Origin: GCA-2687515 sp002687515
GTDB taxonomy: Bacteria > Pseudomonadota > Alphaproteobacteria > Rhodospirillales > UBA2165
Assembly: GCA_030745835.1 (NCBI GenBank)
Contig: JASLNU010000109.1
Span: 1-64,000, forward strand
DNA: 64,000 nucleotides
Reading direction: 5' to 3'
The position numbers and the translations under genes were made by a program. Position 1 is the first letter of the stretch. Every line of letters starts with the position of its first letter. The notes beneath the pieces were generated by a model. That model searched no databases. It saw only the letters and a list, made by a program, of their open reading frames with translations, and was not told the origin of the DNA. Of this stretch, positions 8,248 to 17,467 are shown one piece after another.

Positions 8248-11200
8248 GTGCCGGATACGGCTGACCAGCCCGGCGCCGCCGCGCTGACCCTCGACACCAA
8301 GTTCACGGCAAGCTCGGGGCGCATCTACATTACCGGGGCCCAGGCCCTCGCCCGCCTGCCCTTGATGCAGCGGCAGATGGACCAGGCGCTGGGCCTCAAC
8401 ACGGCGGGCTATATTTCCGGCTATCGCGGCTCGCCGCTCGGCGGCTACGACATCGCCCTTTGGCGCGCGGCCGCGCATCTCGACGAACACCACATCAAGT
8501 TTCAGCCGGGCGTCAACGAGGACATGGCGGCGACCGCCTGTTGGGGCACCCAGCAGACCGGCATGACGGAAGCGGCAAAATATGACGGCGTCTTCGCCAT
8601 CTGGTACGGCAAGGGCCCCGGCGTCGACCGCTCGGGCGACGCCTTCAAGCACGGCAACTATGCCGGCACCGCGCCCAACGGCGGCGTCCTGGTGCTGACC
8701 GGCGACGACCACGGCGCCGTCTCCTCGACCACCGCGCACCAATCGGAACAGGCGCTGGTGGCGGCGATGATCCCGGTCCTCTATCCGGCTTCGGTCCAAG
8801 AATTCATCGATTACGGGCTCTACGGTTTTGCCATGTCCCGCTTTTCGGGCGCCTGGGCGGCGATGAAATGCGTCAACGATATCATCGAAAGCGGCGCCTC
8901 GATCGGCATCGATCCGGACCGGGTCAAACCGGTACTGCCGGAAGATTTCCGGTTCCCCGAAGACGGCGTCCATATCCGCTGGCCCGACGCGCCGAAGGCC
9001 CAGGAAGCGCGCATGATCAAGGTCAAGCTGAAGGCGGCGCAGGCGTTCGTCCGCGAAAACGGGCTCGACCGGGAAACCCATGCGGCGCCAATGAAGCGGC
9101 TCGGCATCGTCGCCGCCGGCAAGGCCTGGCTCGATGTCTGCCAGGCCTTCGAGGAGTTGGGACTGAGCGATGCGATGCGCGCCGGCCTCGGCATCTCGGT
9201 GTTCAAGCTGGCCATGACCTGGCCGATGGAGCCGAGCCGCATCGGCGCCTGGGCGGCGGGGTTCGATGAAATCCTGGTCATCGAGGAAAAGCGCAATCTG
9301 ATCGAAGACCAGTTGGCGCGTGCCCTTTATCGGCTGGACGGGCCTGAGCGGCCGCGCCTGCTCGGCAAGACCGACGAAGCCGGCGAGCCGCTGGTGCCGG
9401 AGCATGGCGAGCTGTCGGGCAGCATCGTCGCGCAAATCATCGCCAACCGGTTTCTGGACGATAATGGCGAAAACTGCCTGGGCGCCGCTGCCGCGCGAAT
9501 TGCGGCGCGCACCCAAGCCAGCAACCTGCCCGCCGCGCCGCCGGAACGCACCCCCTGGTTCTGCGCCGGCTGCCCGCACAACACCTCGACCCGGTTGCCG
9601 GAAGGCAGCCGGGCGCTGTCCGGCATCGGCTGCCACACCCTCGCCATCTTCATGGACCGGGGCGCCGGCGCCTACACCCACATGGGCGGCGAAGGCGGCA
9701 CCTGGATCGGCCAGGCGCCGTTCACCAGCGCCAAGCATGTGTTCCAGAATATCGGCGACGGCACCTATTACCATTCCGGCCTGATGGCCATCCGCGCCGC
9801 CGTCGCCGCCGGTGTCAACATCACCTACAAGATCCTGTACAACGACGCCGTCGCGCTGACCGGCGGCCAGCCGCTGGACGGCAGCCTGATGCCCTGGGAC
9901 ATCACCCACCAGCTTTGGGCCGAGGGGGTAAAGCGCATCGCCGTGGTCACCGACGAGCCCGGCAAATACTCGGGCGCCGTCACCTGGGCGCCGGGCGCCA
10001 AAATTCATCACCGGCGCGAACTGGAACGGTTGCAGATCGAGCTTCGCGATGTTCCCGGCGTCACCGCCATCGTCTACGACCAGACCTGCGCCGCCGAAAA
10101 ACGCCGGCGGCGCAAGCGCGGCCGGTTTCCCGATCCGCCGCGCCGCATCTTCATCAACGAAGATGTCTGCGAGGGCTGCGGCGATTGCAGCACGGTTTCC
10201 AACTGCGTCGCAATACTGCCCGCCGAAACGCCATTGGGGCGCAAGCGCGAGGTGGATCAATCATCGTGCAACAAGGACTATTCCTGCGCCGAGGGATTTT
10301 GCCCGAGCTTCGTTTCCGTGCATGGCGGCGAACTGCGCCGCATGGACACCAAGGCTGAATTCGATGGCGACCCGGCGGCCGGATTGGCCGATCCCGAAGC
10401 GGCGGCGGTTGCCGGCAATTTCAGCATCCTGTTGACCGGCATCGGCGGCACCGGGGTGATCACCTCGGCCGCGCTGCTTGGCACCGCCGCGCACCTGGAT
10501 GGGCTCGGCTGCAGCGTCCTCGACCAGACCGGCGTCAGCCAAAAGAACGGCGCGGTGATGAGCCATGTGCGCCTGTCGCAGGATCCGGACAGCAATCTCG
10601 GCACCCGCATCGGAACCGGGGGCGCTGATCTTATCGTCGGCTTCGACATGGTGGTGGCGGCCGGCAGTGAAGCGATCACGGCGATGGATGGCGAGCGCAG
10701 CCGCGCCGTCATCAACGATCATATGGTGCCGCTGGCGGCCTTCGCCGAAAATCCCGACATGGATTTGAACCGAGATGGATACACCAATGTCATCCAGGCC
10801 AAGCTTGGCCGCGACCGCGTCGATTTCGTCAACGCCACGCATATGGCTACGCGCCTTCTCGGCGATACCATCACCGCCAATATCTTTGTGCTCGGTTTCG
10901 CCTACCAAAAAGGCCTGCTGCCCATATCCCAAGCATCGATAGCCGCCGCCATCCGTTTGAACGATGTCGCCGTCGAAGACAATTTGCGTTCTTTCGCCTG
11001 GGGCCGGGTGGCGGCAGCCGATCCGGCGCGCATCGCCGAATTGACCGGCTCGGGTGACCAGGACAGGCCGCCAGCCGAAACCAGCCTCAGCGCCTTCATC
11101 GCCGCCAATGGCCGCGACCTGGCGGCCTATCAGAACAGGGGCTACGCGGCGCGCTATCTGGAACGCATGGACCGCTTGCTCGGACGCGAGAAAGAGGCGG

Positions 11201-11742
11201 CGCCGGGGCGCCAGGAATTGGGCCGGGCGGCGGCCCGCAACCTCTACCGCCTGATGGCCTACAAGGATGAATACGAGGTGGCGCGCCTTTACACCGACGG
11301 ACGCTTCCGGCAATCGCTGGAAACCCGCTTCACCGGCAAATACCGCCTCGGCTACCATTTGGCGCCGCCGCTGTTGGCGCCCAGGGACCGGGTATCGGGG
11401 GCGCCGCGAAAACTGCAATTCGGTGCCTGGATGGGCGGCGCGTTCAAGGTGCTGGCGCGGCTAAAATTCCTGCGCGCAACGCCCTTCGATCCCTTCGGCT
11501 ATCTTGCCGAGCGCCGCCGCGAACGGCGGCTGCGCGGCACCTTCGAAACGCTGGTCGAGGAAATCACCGCCGGGCTTACATCTGACAATTATGACGCGGC
11601 GCTGGCGCTGATCGCCAATTACGATCAGGTCCGTGGTTACGGCCATGTCAAACGCGCCGCCATGGATGATGCGGAACGGGACGCCGAGGCCTTGCGCGCG
11701 GCATTCCGAAACGGCGATGATGCCCGTCAAGCCGCCGAATGA
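8248..11742 (+). CDS. Indolepyruvate ferredoxin oxidoreductase, fused alpha-gamma-type single chain
   Basis: A 1164-residue cytoplasmic enzyme that oxidatively decarboxylates aryl-pyruvates (from Trp, Phe, Tyr) to aryl-acetyl-CoA using thiamine diphosphate and Fe-S clusters. The first half carries the pyrimidine and TPP-binding domains: SGYRGSPLGGYDIALW near residue 70, WFCAGCPHNTSTRLPEGS near 437, and GGEGGTWIGQAP near 480. A cysteine cluster follows: CEGCGDCSTVSNC (Cys 641, 644, 647, 653) and SSCNKDYSCAEGFCPSF (from about 674). Residues about 725-910 form the gamma domain (LLTGIGGTGVITSAALLG, QTGVSQKNGAVMSHV). The last 200 residues match the extra C-terminal domain of proteobacterial single-chain forms. 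Length agrees with that family. The GTG start is preceded by GAGGTGAT. The alcohol dehydrogenase gene follows after 45 bp and is probably cotranscribed. Confidence 0.93.
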   Translation: MPDTADQPGAAALTLDTKFTASSGRIYITGAQALARLPLMQRQMDQALGLNTAGYISGYRGSPLGGYDIALWRAAAHLDEHHIKFQPGVNEDMAATACWGTQQTGMTEAAKYDGVFAIWYGKGPGVDRSGDAFKHGNYAGTAPNGGVLVLTGDDHGAVSSTTAHQSEQALVAAMIPVLYPASVQEFIDYGLYGFAMSRFSGAWAAMKCVNDIIESGASIGIDPDRVKPVLPEDFRFPEDGVHIRWPDAPKAQEARMIKVKLKAAQAFVRENGLDRETHAAPMKRLGIVAAGKAWLDVCQAFEELGLSDAMRAGLGISVFKLAMTWPMEPSRIGAWAAGFDEILVIEEKRNLIEDQLARALYRLDGPERPRLLGKTDEAGEPLVPEHGELSGSIVAQIIANRFLDDNGENCLGAAAARIAARTQASNLPAAPPERTPWFCAGCPHNTSTRLPEGSRALSGIGCHTLAIFMDRGAGAYTHMGGEGGTWIGQAPFTSAKHVFQNIGDGTYYHSGLMAIRAAVAAGVNITYKILYNDAVALTGGQPLDGSLMPWDITHQLWAEGVKRIAVVTDEPGKYSGAVTWAPGAKIHHRRELERLQIELRDVPGVTAIVYDQTCAAEKRRRRKRGRFPDPPRRIFINEDVCEGCGDCSTVSNCVAILPAETPLGRKREVDQSSCNKDYSCAEGFCPSFVSVHGGELRRMDTKAEFDGDPAAGLADPEAAAVAGNFSILLTGIGGTGVITSAALLGTAAHLDGLGCSVLDQTGVSQKNGAVMSHVRLSQDPDSNLGTRIGTGGADLIVGFDMVVAAGSEAITAMDGERSRAVINDHMVPLAAFAENPDMDLNRDGYTNVIQAKLGRDRVDFVNATHMATRLLGDTITANIFVLGFAYQKGLLPISQASIAAAIRLNDVAVEDNLRSFAWGRVAAADPARIAELTGSGDQDRPPAETSLSAFIAANGRDLAAYQNRGYAARYLERMDRLLGREKEAAPGRQELGRAAARNLYRLMAYKDEYEVARLYTDGRFRQSLETRFTGKYRLGYHLAPPLLAPRDRVSGAPRKLQFGAWMGGAFKVLARLKFLRATPFDPFGYLAERRRERRLRGTFETLVEEITAGLTSDNYDAALALIANYDQVRGYGHVKRAAMDDAERDAEALRAAFRNGDDARQAAE

Positions 11743-11787
11743 TATCACACCTATTTTTCAGGATCGAGAGAACGCCCGGAGATAACC

Positions 11788-12906
11788 ATGAACGTCCTAT
11801 ACAGTTTTCCAAAAATCATATTCGATTTCGGCGCTGTCGAGGCGCTGGCGGCTGAGTTGGAAAGCCTCGGCATAAAACGGCCGCTGATCATCACCGACCA
11901 GGGCCTGGTCGAGCATGGTGTCTTCGAGGCGGTGCGGAGGGCCCTCGACGGGCGTAACGAGTTTGCCCTGTTCGACGAGATACCGGAAAATCCGACGGTG
12001 GCCGGGGTCGAGCGCGCCCTCGAAGCCTACCGGGCCAATGATTGCGACGGCATCGTCGGCCTCGGCGGCGGCTCGGTGCTGGATTCCGGGAAAGCGCTGC
12101 GCGTCGCCGCCACCCATCCGGGGCCGATCCTCGATTACCTTTTGGACGCCGGGAAGATCACCGAGAATGTGGCGCCCTACATCACCATCCCGACGACGGC
12201 CGGCACCGGCGCCGAGATTACCTACGGCGGCGGCATCCATCCGGAAACCAACGCCCACAGCCTCGGCATCCGCAGCCCGCATGTGAAGCCCGATACCGCC
12301 ATTTGCGATCCGGATCTGACCCGGACCCTGCCGCCGCGGCTGACCGCGGCGACCGGCATGGATGCGATCGGCCACGCCATCGAGGGGTTTGTATCGAACC
12401 AGTTCAATCCGCCGGCCGAAGCCATCGCCCTCGACGCCATCCGCCGCGTCGTTACCTATATCGAGCGCGCCGTCGCCGACGGCAATGACCGCGAGGCCCG
12501 CTTCGAAATGCAGATGGCGGCGCTGGAGGGCGGCATGGCCATCTATATGGGCCTCGGCCCGATCCACGCCCTGGCCAACGCCTTCGGCGACTCACCGCTG
12601 CATCACGGCACCCTGGTGACGGTGGCGGCGCCGGCGGTGATGCGCTTCTACGATGGGCGCATCGATGACAAGCTGGCGCCTATTCACCAAGCCATGGGCC
12701 TCGATGCCGGCACCGGTATCGCGGCCGGCATCGAGGCCCTGAACCAACGCATCGGCATGCCGAAAACGGTGCGCGAAATGGGCTACCAGGGCGAAGACCT
12801 GGATACCATTAGCCAAGTCACCATCGACAGCCATTTCAACAAATCGGCGCCGCTGCTGCCGAGCGATGACGAGTTCCGGCAAATCGTTATTGAAGTTCTG
12901 GGTTAG
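11788..12906 (+). CDS. Iron-containing alcohol dehydrogenase family protein
   Basis: A 372-residue group III alcohol dehydrogenase. The nucleotide-binding GGGSVLDSGKALRV (about residues 93-106) and the metal site with GMDAIGHAIEGF (Asp and His) plus GPIHALANAFG and LHHGTLV (further His) are visible. Family members reduce or oxidise alcohols, aldehydes and hydroxyacids with NAD(P) and Fe2+ or Zn2+. The motif that often reads HAMAH is HALAN here, but that second His is not a metal ligand in characterised members such as FucO, so activity is plausible. Its position after the aryl-pyruvate oxidoreductase suggests work on related aldehydes or alcohols (inference). Confidence 0.9.
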   Translation: MNVLYSFPKIIFDFGAVEALAAELESLGIKRPLIITDQGLVEHGVFEAVRRALDGRNEFALFDEIPENPTVAGVERALEAYRANDCDGIVGLGGGSVLDSGKALRVAATHPGPILDYLLDAGKITENVAPYITIPTTAGTGAEITYGGGIHPETNAHSLGIRSPHVKPDTAICDPDLTRTLPPRLTAATGMDAIGHAIEGFVSNQFNPPAEAIALDAIRRVVTYIERAVADGNDREARFEMQMAALEGGMAIYMGLGPIHALANAFGDSPLHHGTLVTVAAPAVMRFYDGRIDDKLAPIHQAMGLDAGTGIAAGIEALNQRIGMPKTVREMGYQGEDLDTISQVTIDSHFNKSAPLLPSDDEFRQIVIEVLG

Positions 12907-12962
12907 GCTGGGATCGAGCGCGCGGCCACGCTTATGCTGGAATGCACGGAAGGAAGTACTGG

Positions 12963-13244
12963 ATGTCTCAACTGATTGCCATTTTCACCGCTATCTTCAT
13001 CGCCGAATTGGGCGACAAGACACAATTGGCGACGCTGCTTTTTGCCGCGGACCGGTCCCACCACCCGGTGGCCGTATTTATCGCCGCCGCCGGCGCGCTG
13101 GTAACCTCGACGGCGGTCGCCGTAGGCCTGGGTGCGTTGGGCGCGCGCTACCTTACCTTTATTCCGCTGAAAGCCATCGCCGGGATCGGCTTCATCGGCA
13201 TCGGTATCTGGATGCTTACCGAATATTTGAGACCGGCGGCCTGA
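12963..13244 (+). CDS. Half-size GDT1/TMEM165 (UPF0016) family membrane protein
   Basis: A 93-residue inner-membrane protein with three predicted helices. Residues 1-20 contain the family signature AELGDKTQLATLL (E-x-G-D-K-T). Full-length UPF0016 members carry two copies of this motif in about 190-220 residues and export Mn2+ or Ca2+; this one holds a single copy, as in known bacterial half-size forms that should pair with themselves or with a partner. The ATG at 12963 follows AAGGAAG; an upstream in-frame ATG at 12942 lacks a site and adds a non-family MHGRKYW. No second half-size gene is adjacent. It ends 16 bases before the convergent molybdenum hydroxylase gene. Confidence 0.85.
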   Translation: MSQLIAIFTAIFIAELGDKTQLATLLFAADRSHHPVAVFIAAAGALVTSTAVAVGLGALGARYLTFIPLKAIAGIGFIGIGIWMLTEYLRPAA

Positions 13245-13260
13245 CCAGCGCCGCCCACTC

Positions 13261-15570
13261 TCAGCCGGCGTTCAGGGAGCGCCAGACTTTTTCCGGGGTT
13301 GCCGGCATGTCGATCGGGCCGGCGCCCTTCGATGCCAGCGCATCGGCGACGGCGTTCATCACCGCCGACGGCGCGCCGGTGGTTCCGGATTCACCGCCGC
13401 CCTTGACGCCAAGCGGATTGCTGTCGGTCGGGATCGGATGCACATCGACAACGAAGTTGGGGAAATCACCGGCGCGCGGCATCCGGTAATCCATGAACGA
13501 CGCGCTTAAGAGCTGTCCGGTGCCGTCTTCATAGACAATGTCTTCGTGCAACGCCTGGCCGATGCCCTGCGCCAGCCCGCCATGGATCTGGCCTTCCAGC
13601 AATAAGGGATTGATGACCGTGCCGACATCGTGGTCGACAAACAGGCGGTCGAGGCGGACTTCGCCGGTATCGGGATCGATCTCAACCTCGGCGACTTGGC
13701 AGCCATTGGGGAAATTGCCCTGGCCGGGATTGAACTCGCCGAACGCTTCCAGCCCAACCTCCAGATGCGGCGGCCAGAACATCGGCTCGTAAGACGCCTT
13801 CGCCACATCGACGATGCCGATCGATTTATCGGTGCCGGTGACGCTGAAGGTGCCGTCCTCGAACTCGATATCGGCGGCGGCGGCCTCCAGGAGATGGGCG
13901 GCGAATTCCTTGCCCTTTTCGATCAGGCGGTCGGCGGCAACGCGGAGCGCCGATCCGCCGATGGTCATCGAGCGTGAGGCATAGGTGCCGCGCCCGATGG
14001 AAACCGCGTCGGTATCGCCTTGCAAAAGGCGCACCGATTCGAACTCGACCCCCAAAAACTCGCACAGCATTTGGGCGTAGGTGGTTTCGTGCCCCTGCCC
14101 GTGCGAGAGTGTGCCGGCGACAACGGTCACCGAGCCGGATGGATCGAAACGGATTTCCATGCGGTCGTTGAAGATGGTGACGACTTCCATGAAGCAGGCA
14201 ACGCCGCGCCCGCGCAAATATCCGCGGGCTTCGGATTCTTTCCGGCGCGCTTCGAACCCGGACCAATCGGCGGCGGCCAGGGTGTTTTCCATGACCACGT
14301 CGAACTCGCCGCTGTCATAGGCGTGCATCAGCGCCGTCTGGTAGGGCATCTGCTCCGCCGTGACCAGATTGATGCGCCTAAGCTCGACCGGGTCCTTGCC
14401 CATTTCGGCGGCGGCGATGTCGATCATCCGCTCCAATATATAAGTCGCCTCGGGCCTTCCCGCGCCCCGGTAGGGGGCCGTCGATACGGTATGGGTGAAG
14501 ACCGACCGGGTCACCGCGCGGATCGCCGGTATGGCATAGACGCCGGACGCCACCAGCGCCTGGAACATCGGCGAAATGAACGCCACTTCGGTGAGGTACG
14601 CCCCCACATTGTAATCTGAATCGATGCGCAGCGCGGTGATCCGGCCGTCGGCATCGAAGGCCATTTCCGCGTTGACCACCTGATCGCGGCCTTGGCTGTC
14701 GGAGACGAATGATTCCAGCCGCTCGCCGATCCATTTGACCGGCCGTTCGACCTTGGACGCCGCCCAAAGAGCCAGTATGTCCTCGGGGTATATGGCGCCC
14801 TTCATGCCGAAGCCGCCGCCCACATCCAGGGCAATCACCCTGATCTGGGTTTCCGGTACCTTGAATATATCCTGGGCCAGGCTTTGGCGCAGGACGTGCG
14901 GCGCCTGACCGCTGTTATATAAAGTGTATTTGCCGGTGCCCGCGTCATAGTCGGCGACATTGCCGCGCGGCTCCATCGACGCGGTGGTGACCCGGTTATT
15001 GACCAGCCGCGCCTTGGCGACATGATGGGCGGCATCAATGGCCGCATCGACGGGACCGGGATCGCCCATGGCGAAGGTAAAGGACACATTGTCATCGGCA
15101 TGTTCCCAGACGCATGCCGCGCCGGGGGCCATGGCTTGCTCCGCATCGACGATGGCCGGCAACTGTTCGTAGTCGATTTCAATCATCTCGGCGGCGTCTT
15201 TCGCGCCCGCCAGGGTTTCGGCGACCACATAGGCAACCGGCGCGCCGACACATTTAACCATGCCCGAAACCAGCGCCGGGAAGGGCGAGCCGGTGGGATC
15301 GCCGGCCAACATAGGCACCGGGAAATGGCAATGGATTTCGCCGAGCCCGTCGGCGCCGTAATCGACGCCGGTGAGCACGATCAGCACCCCCGGCGCCGCC
15401 TTGGCTTTATCGGTATTGATGCCGTTGATGCGGGCATGGGCGTGCGGCGAGCGCAGAACATATCCGTGGACCATGCGCGCCAGTTCCATATCATCCACGA
15501 AGCGGCCCTTGCCGGTCAGCAGCCGTGGGTCTTCCTTGCGCGGGACCGGTTGTCCGATGCCGAATTTCAC
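13261..15570 (-). CDS. Xanthine dehydrogenase/CO dehydrogenase family molybdenum-binding subunit (form II CoxL-like)
   Basis: A 769-residue large subunit of the molybdenum hydroxylase family. It contains the aldehyde-oxidase-type N-terminal domain (GQPVPRKEDPRLLTGKGRF) and molybdopterin-binding motifs ALDVGGGFGMKG, APYRGAGRPEA, SHGQGHETTYAQ, and the catalytic-Glu motif KGGGESGTTGAP (Glu727). The active-site loop is PYRGAGR, like form II CoxL proteins (AYRGAGR), and not the AYXCSFR of true CO dehydrogenases, so CO oxidation is unlikely; an N-heterocycle or aldehyde is more probable (inference). Start is GTG with AGGAGGCGC just upstream. The partner FAD (CoxM) and 2Fe-2S (CoxS) genes, normally adjacent, are absent on both sides. 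Confidence 0.92.
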   Translation of the reverse strand: MKFGIGQPVPRKEDPRLLTGKGRFVDDMELARMVHGYVLRSPHAHARINGINTDKAKAAPGVLIVLTGVDYGADGLGEIHCHFPVPMLAGDPTGSPFPALVSGMVKCVGAPVAYVVAETLAGAKDAAEMIEIDYEQLPAIVDAEQAMAPGAACVWEHADDNVSFTFAMGDPGPVDAAIDAAHHVAKARLVNNRVTTASMEPRGNVADYDAGTGKYTLYNSGQAPHVLRQSLAQDIFKVPETQIRVIALDVGGGFGMKGAIYPEDILALWAASKVERPVKWIGERLESFVSDSQGRDQVVNAEMAFDADGRITALRIDSDYNVGAYLTEVAFISPMFQALVASGVYAIPAIRAVTRSVFTHTVSTAPYRGAGRPEATYILERMIDIAAAEMGKDPVELRRINLVTAEQMPYQTALMHAYDSGEFDVVMENTLAAADWSGFEARRKESEARGYLRGRGVACFMEVVTIFNDRMEIRFDPSGSVTVVAGTLSHGQGHETTYAQMLCEFLGVEFESVRLLQGDTDAVSIGRGTYASRSMTIGGSALRVAADRLIEKGKEFAAHLLEAAAADIEFEDGTFSVTGTDKSIGIVDVAKASYEPMFWPPHLEVGLEAFGEFNPGQGNFPNGCQVAEVEIDPDTGEVRLDRLFVDHDVGTVINPLLLEGQIHGGLAQGIGQALHEDIVYEDGTGQLLSASFMDYRMPRAGDFPNFVVDVHPIPTDSNPLGVKGGGESGTTGAPSAVMNAVADALASKGAGPIDMPATPEKVWRSLNAG

Positions 15571-15738
15571 TTGCGCCTCCTGTTGCCTGCTGTTTCCCTT
15601 AATTATGATTGCTTTGACTTGGATTTCTACACGTTGGCGGCGGCAGGTAAAGGTGGAATTTTATGCGGCCGCGCCGGGACATGACAAAGCGCGCGCGCCG
15701 CCTTATGGTCCTAAAAAAAATAGGGGGCGGATAAGGGC

Positions 15739-17388
15739 ATGGCAGATCCTTCCAATAGCACATTGATTGGAGAATTCGATTACATCGTCGTCGGCGCCGG
15801 CTCGGCGGGCTCGATCCTGGCGGCGCGGCTGAGCGAGGACGCGGGCACCCGTGTTCTGGTTCTGGAAGCCGGGCCAACCGACTCCAACCCCTTGATCCAT
15901 ATCCCGATGGGCGTCGCCAAGGTCTGGAACTTGCCGTCGCTCAACTGGTCCTACATGTCGGAACCGGAACCGCACATGGACGGGCGCCGGCTCTACCATC
16001 CGCGCGGCAAGGTGGTCGGCGGTTCCGGCGCCATCAACATGACCGCCTATGTGCGCGGCCACCGGGGCGATTTCGACCGCTGGGCGCAGATGGGCATGGC
16101 CGAATGGTCCTATGACCGGGTGCTGCCATATTTCAAGCGCACGGAAAAATTCGCTGGCGGCGCGGACAAATATCACGGCGGCGAAGGCCCAATGCAGACC
16201 CAGCCAAATCCGACCACCGACCCGCTCATGGATAACTGGTTCGATGCGGCGCGCAGCGCCGGATATGGCGTCGCCGAGGACTATAACGGCGCCGAACAGG
16301 AAGGTGCCGCCCGCCTGCAATATAATATCGGCGGCGGACGGCGTTCCAACTCGGCCGTCGCACTCCTGCGCCCAGCCCTGAAACGGTCTAATTTGAAGTT
16401 GATCACCGGCGCCCAGGCGTCGCGGATACTGATGGATGGCACACGCGCCGCCGGTATTGAATTCACCCAAGATGGGCAAACCAGAAACGCCGCCGCCAAA
16501 GGCGAAGTGATTGTGGCCGGCGGCGCCTATAATTCGCCGCAGCTTTTGATGCTTTCGGGCATCGGCCCGGCGGCGCATTTGAACGAGCATGGCATCAATA
16601 TCGTTGCCGATCTGCCAAGCGTAGGCGGCAATTTGCAGGATCATCCCGCCATCACCCTTGAATTCCGGCGCACCCAGACTTCGGAATTTCAGCGCCAGCT
16701 ACGTCTCGATAGGCTGACCCTCAACATGGCGCGCGCCTGGCTGTTTCGCAACGGACCGGCGACCCTGCCCATAGGCTTCTCCACCGCATTCGTCAAAAGC
16801 CGCGCAGGGCTGGAAATGCCCGATCTGCAATTCTTCTTCCGCCCATATTCCCGCGACGCAAGAGAATGGCTGCCGCTGTTACGCCCGCCGGGGCCCGATG
16901 CCATCGCCATCACCGCCTGTCATTTGCGCCCGGAAGCGCGGGGCGAGGTACGGCTGGCCTCGGCTGACCCGATGACGCCAATACGCTTCGTCAATAATTT
17001 CCTTGGCTCGGAAGCCGACCGCGAAGCCATGCGCCAGGCCTTCAAGGTGTCGCGCAACCTGGTCGGCCAGCCGGCCTTCGATCATATCAGGGGCGAAGAG
17101 ATCCTGCCGGGCGCCGAGGTTGCGAGCGACGACGAGATCGACGCCTTCATCCGCGCAACGGCGATGACCGTCTTTCATCCGGCCTGCACCTGCCGCATGG
17201 GCGCCGACCATGCCTCGGTGGTGGATGCCGAGCTTCGCGTGCGCGGCGTCCAATCCTTGCGCGTCGCCGATGCCTCGGTGATGCCCGATCTGGTCGGCGG
17301 CAACCTCAATGCCTGCGCCATGATGATCGCCGAAAAAGCCGCCGACATAATCTGCGGCCGGCCGGCCCTGCCCGCCGCCGAGCTTTAG
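15739..17388 (+). CDS. GMC family FAD-dependent oxidoreductase (choline dehydrogenase-like)
   Basis: A 549-residue GMC flavoenzyme oxidising an alcohol or polyol. The FAD Rossmann motif VGAGSAGSILAARLSED lies near residues 17-33, the second signature around GKVVGGSGAINMTAYVRGH near 90-110, and the catalytic pair is His480 in FHPACTCRMG and Asn524 in GGNLNACAMM. The CTCRMG wording replaces the commoner GTCRMG. Length is typical. It starts divergently from the CoxL-like gene with about 168 bp between, so the two could share a control region. The stop codon lies within a perfect inverted repeat that opens the terminator region. Confidence 0.92.
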   Translation: MADPSNSTLIGEFDYIVVGAGSAGSILAARLSEDAGTRVLVLEAGPTDSNPLIHIPMGVAKVWNLPSLNWSYMSEPEPHMDGRRLYHPRGKVVGGSGAINMTAYVRGHRGDFDRWAQMGMAEWSYDRVLPYFKRTEKFAGGADKYHGGEGPMQTQPNPTTDPLMDNWFDAARSAGYGVAEDYNGAEQEGAARLQYNIGGGRRSNSAVALLRPALKRSNLKLITGAQASRILMDGTRAAGIEFTQDGQTRNAAAKGEVIVAGGAYNSPQLLMLSGIGPAAHLNEHGINIVADLPSVGGNLQDHPAITLEFRRTQTSEFQRQLRLDRLTLNMARAWLFRNGPATLPIGFSTAFVKSRAGLEMPDLQFFFRPYSRDAREWLPLLRPPGPDAIAITACHLRPEARGEVRLASADPMTPIRFVNNFLGSEADREAMRQAFKVSRNLVGQPAFDHIRGEEILPGAEVASDDEIDAFIRATAMTVFHPACTCRMGADHASVVDAELRVRGVQSLRVADASVMPDLVGGNLNACAMMIAEKAADIICGRPALPAAEL

Positions 17389-17440
17389 AGCATTATTAAT
17401 GCTCTAAATAAAAGTCCGGCCCCGCATGCGCGGAGCCGGA
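17384..17440. terminator. Convergent terminator region (two hairpins)
   Basis: Two hairpins lie between convergent genes. 17384-17408 is a perfect 12-1-12 inverted repeat beginning TTTAGAGCATTA that includes the GMC stop codon. 17415-17440 pairs TCCGGC with GCCGGA around a second CCGC/GCGG stem; read on the minus strand it is followed by CTTTTATTT, so it should also stop transcription of the TctC gene. Confidence 0.75.
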
Positions 17441-17467
17441 AGGGGGGGGAGCACACTGATTGGGCGG

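Noticed and set aside
8119..10260. A 713-residue open frame on the minus strand
   Set aside because: It lies opposite the indolepyruvate oxidoreductase, whose protein motifs are clear. The frame is Ala/Gly/Arg/Asp-rich with no domain, as expected for antisense of GC-rich coding DNA.
13261..15570. Carbon monoxide dehydrogenase (form I CoxL)
   Set aside because: The active-site loop reads PYRGAGR, not AYXCSFR, and no CoxM or CoxS genes are adjacent.
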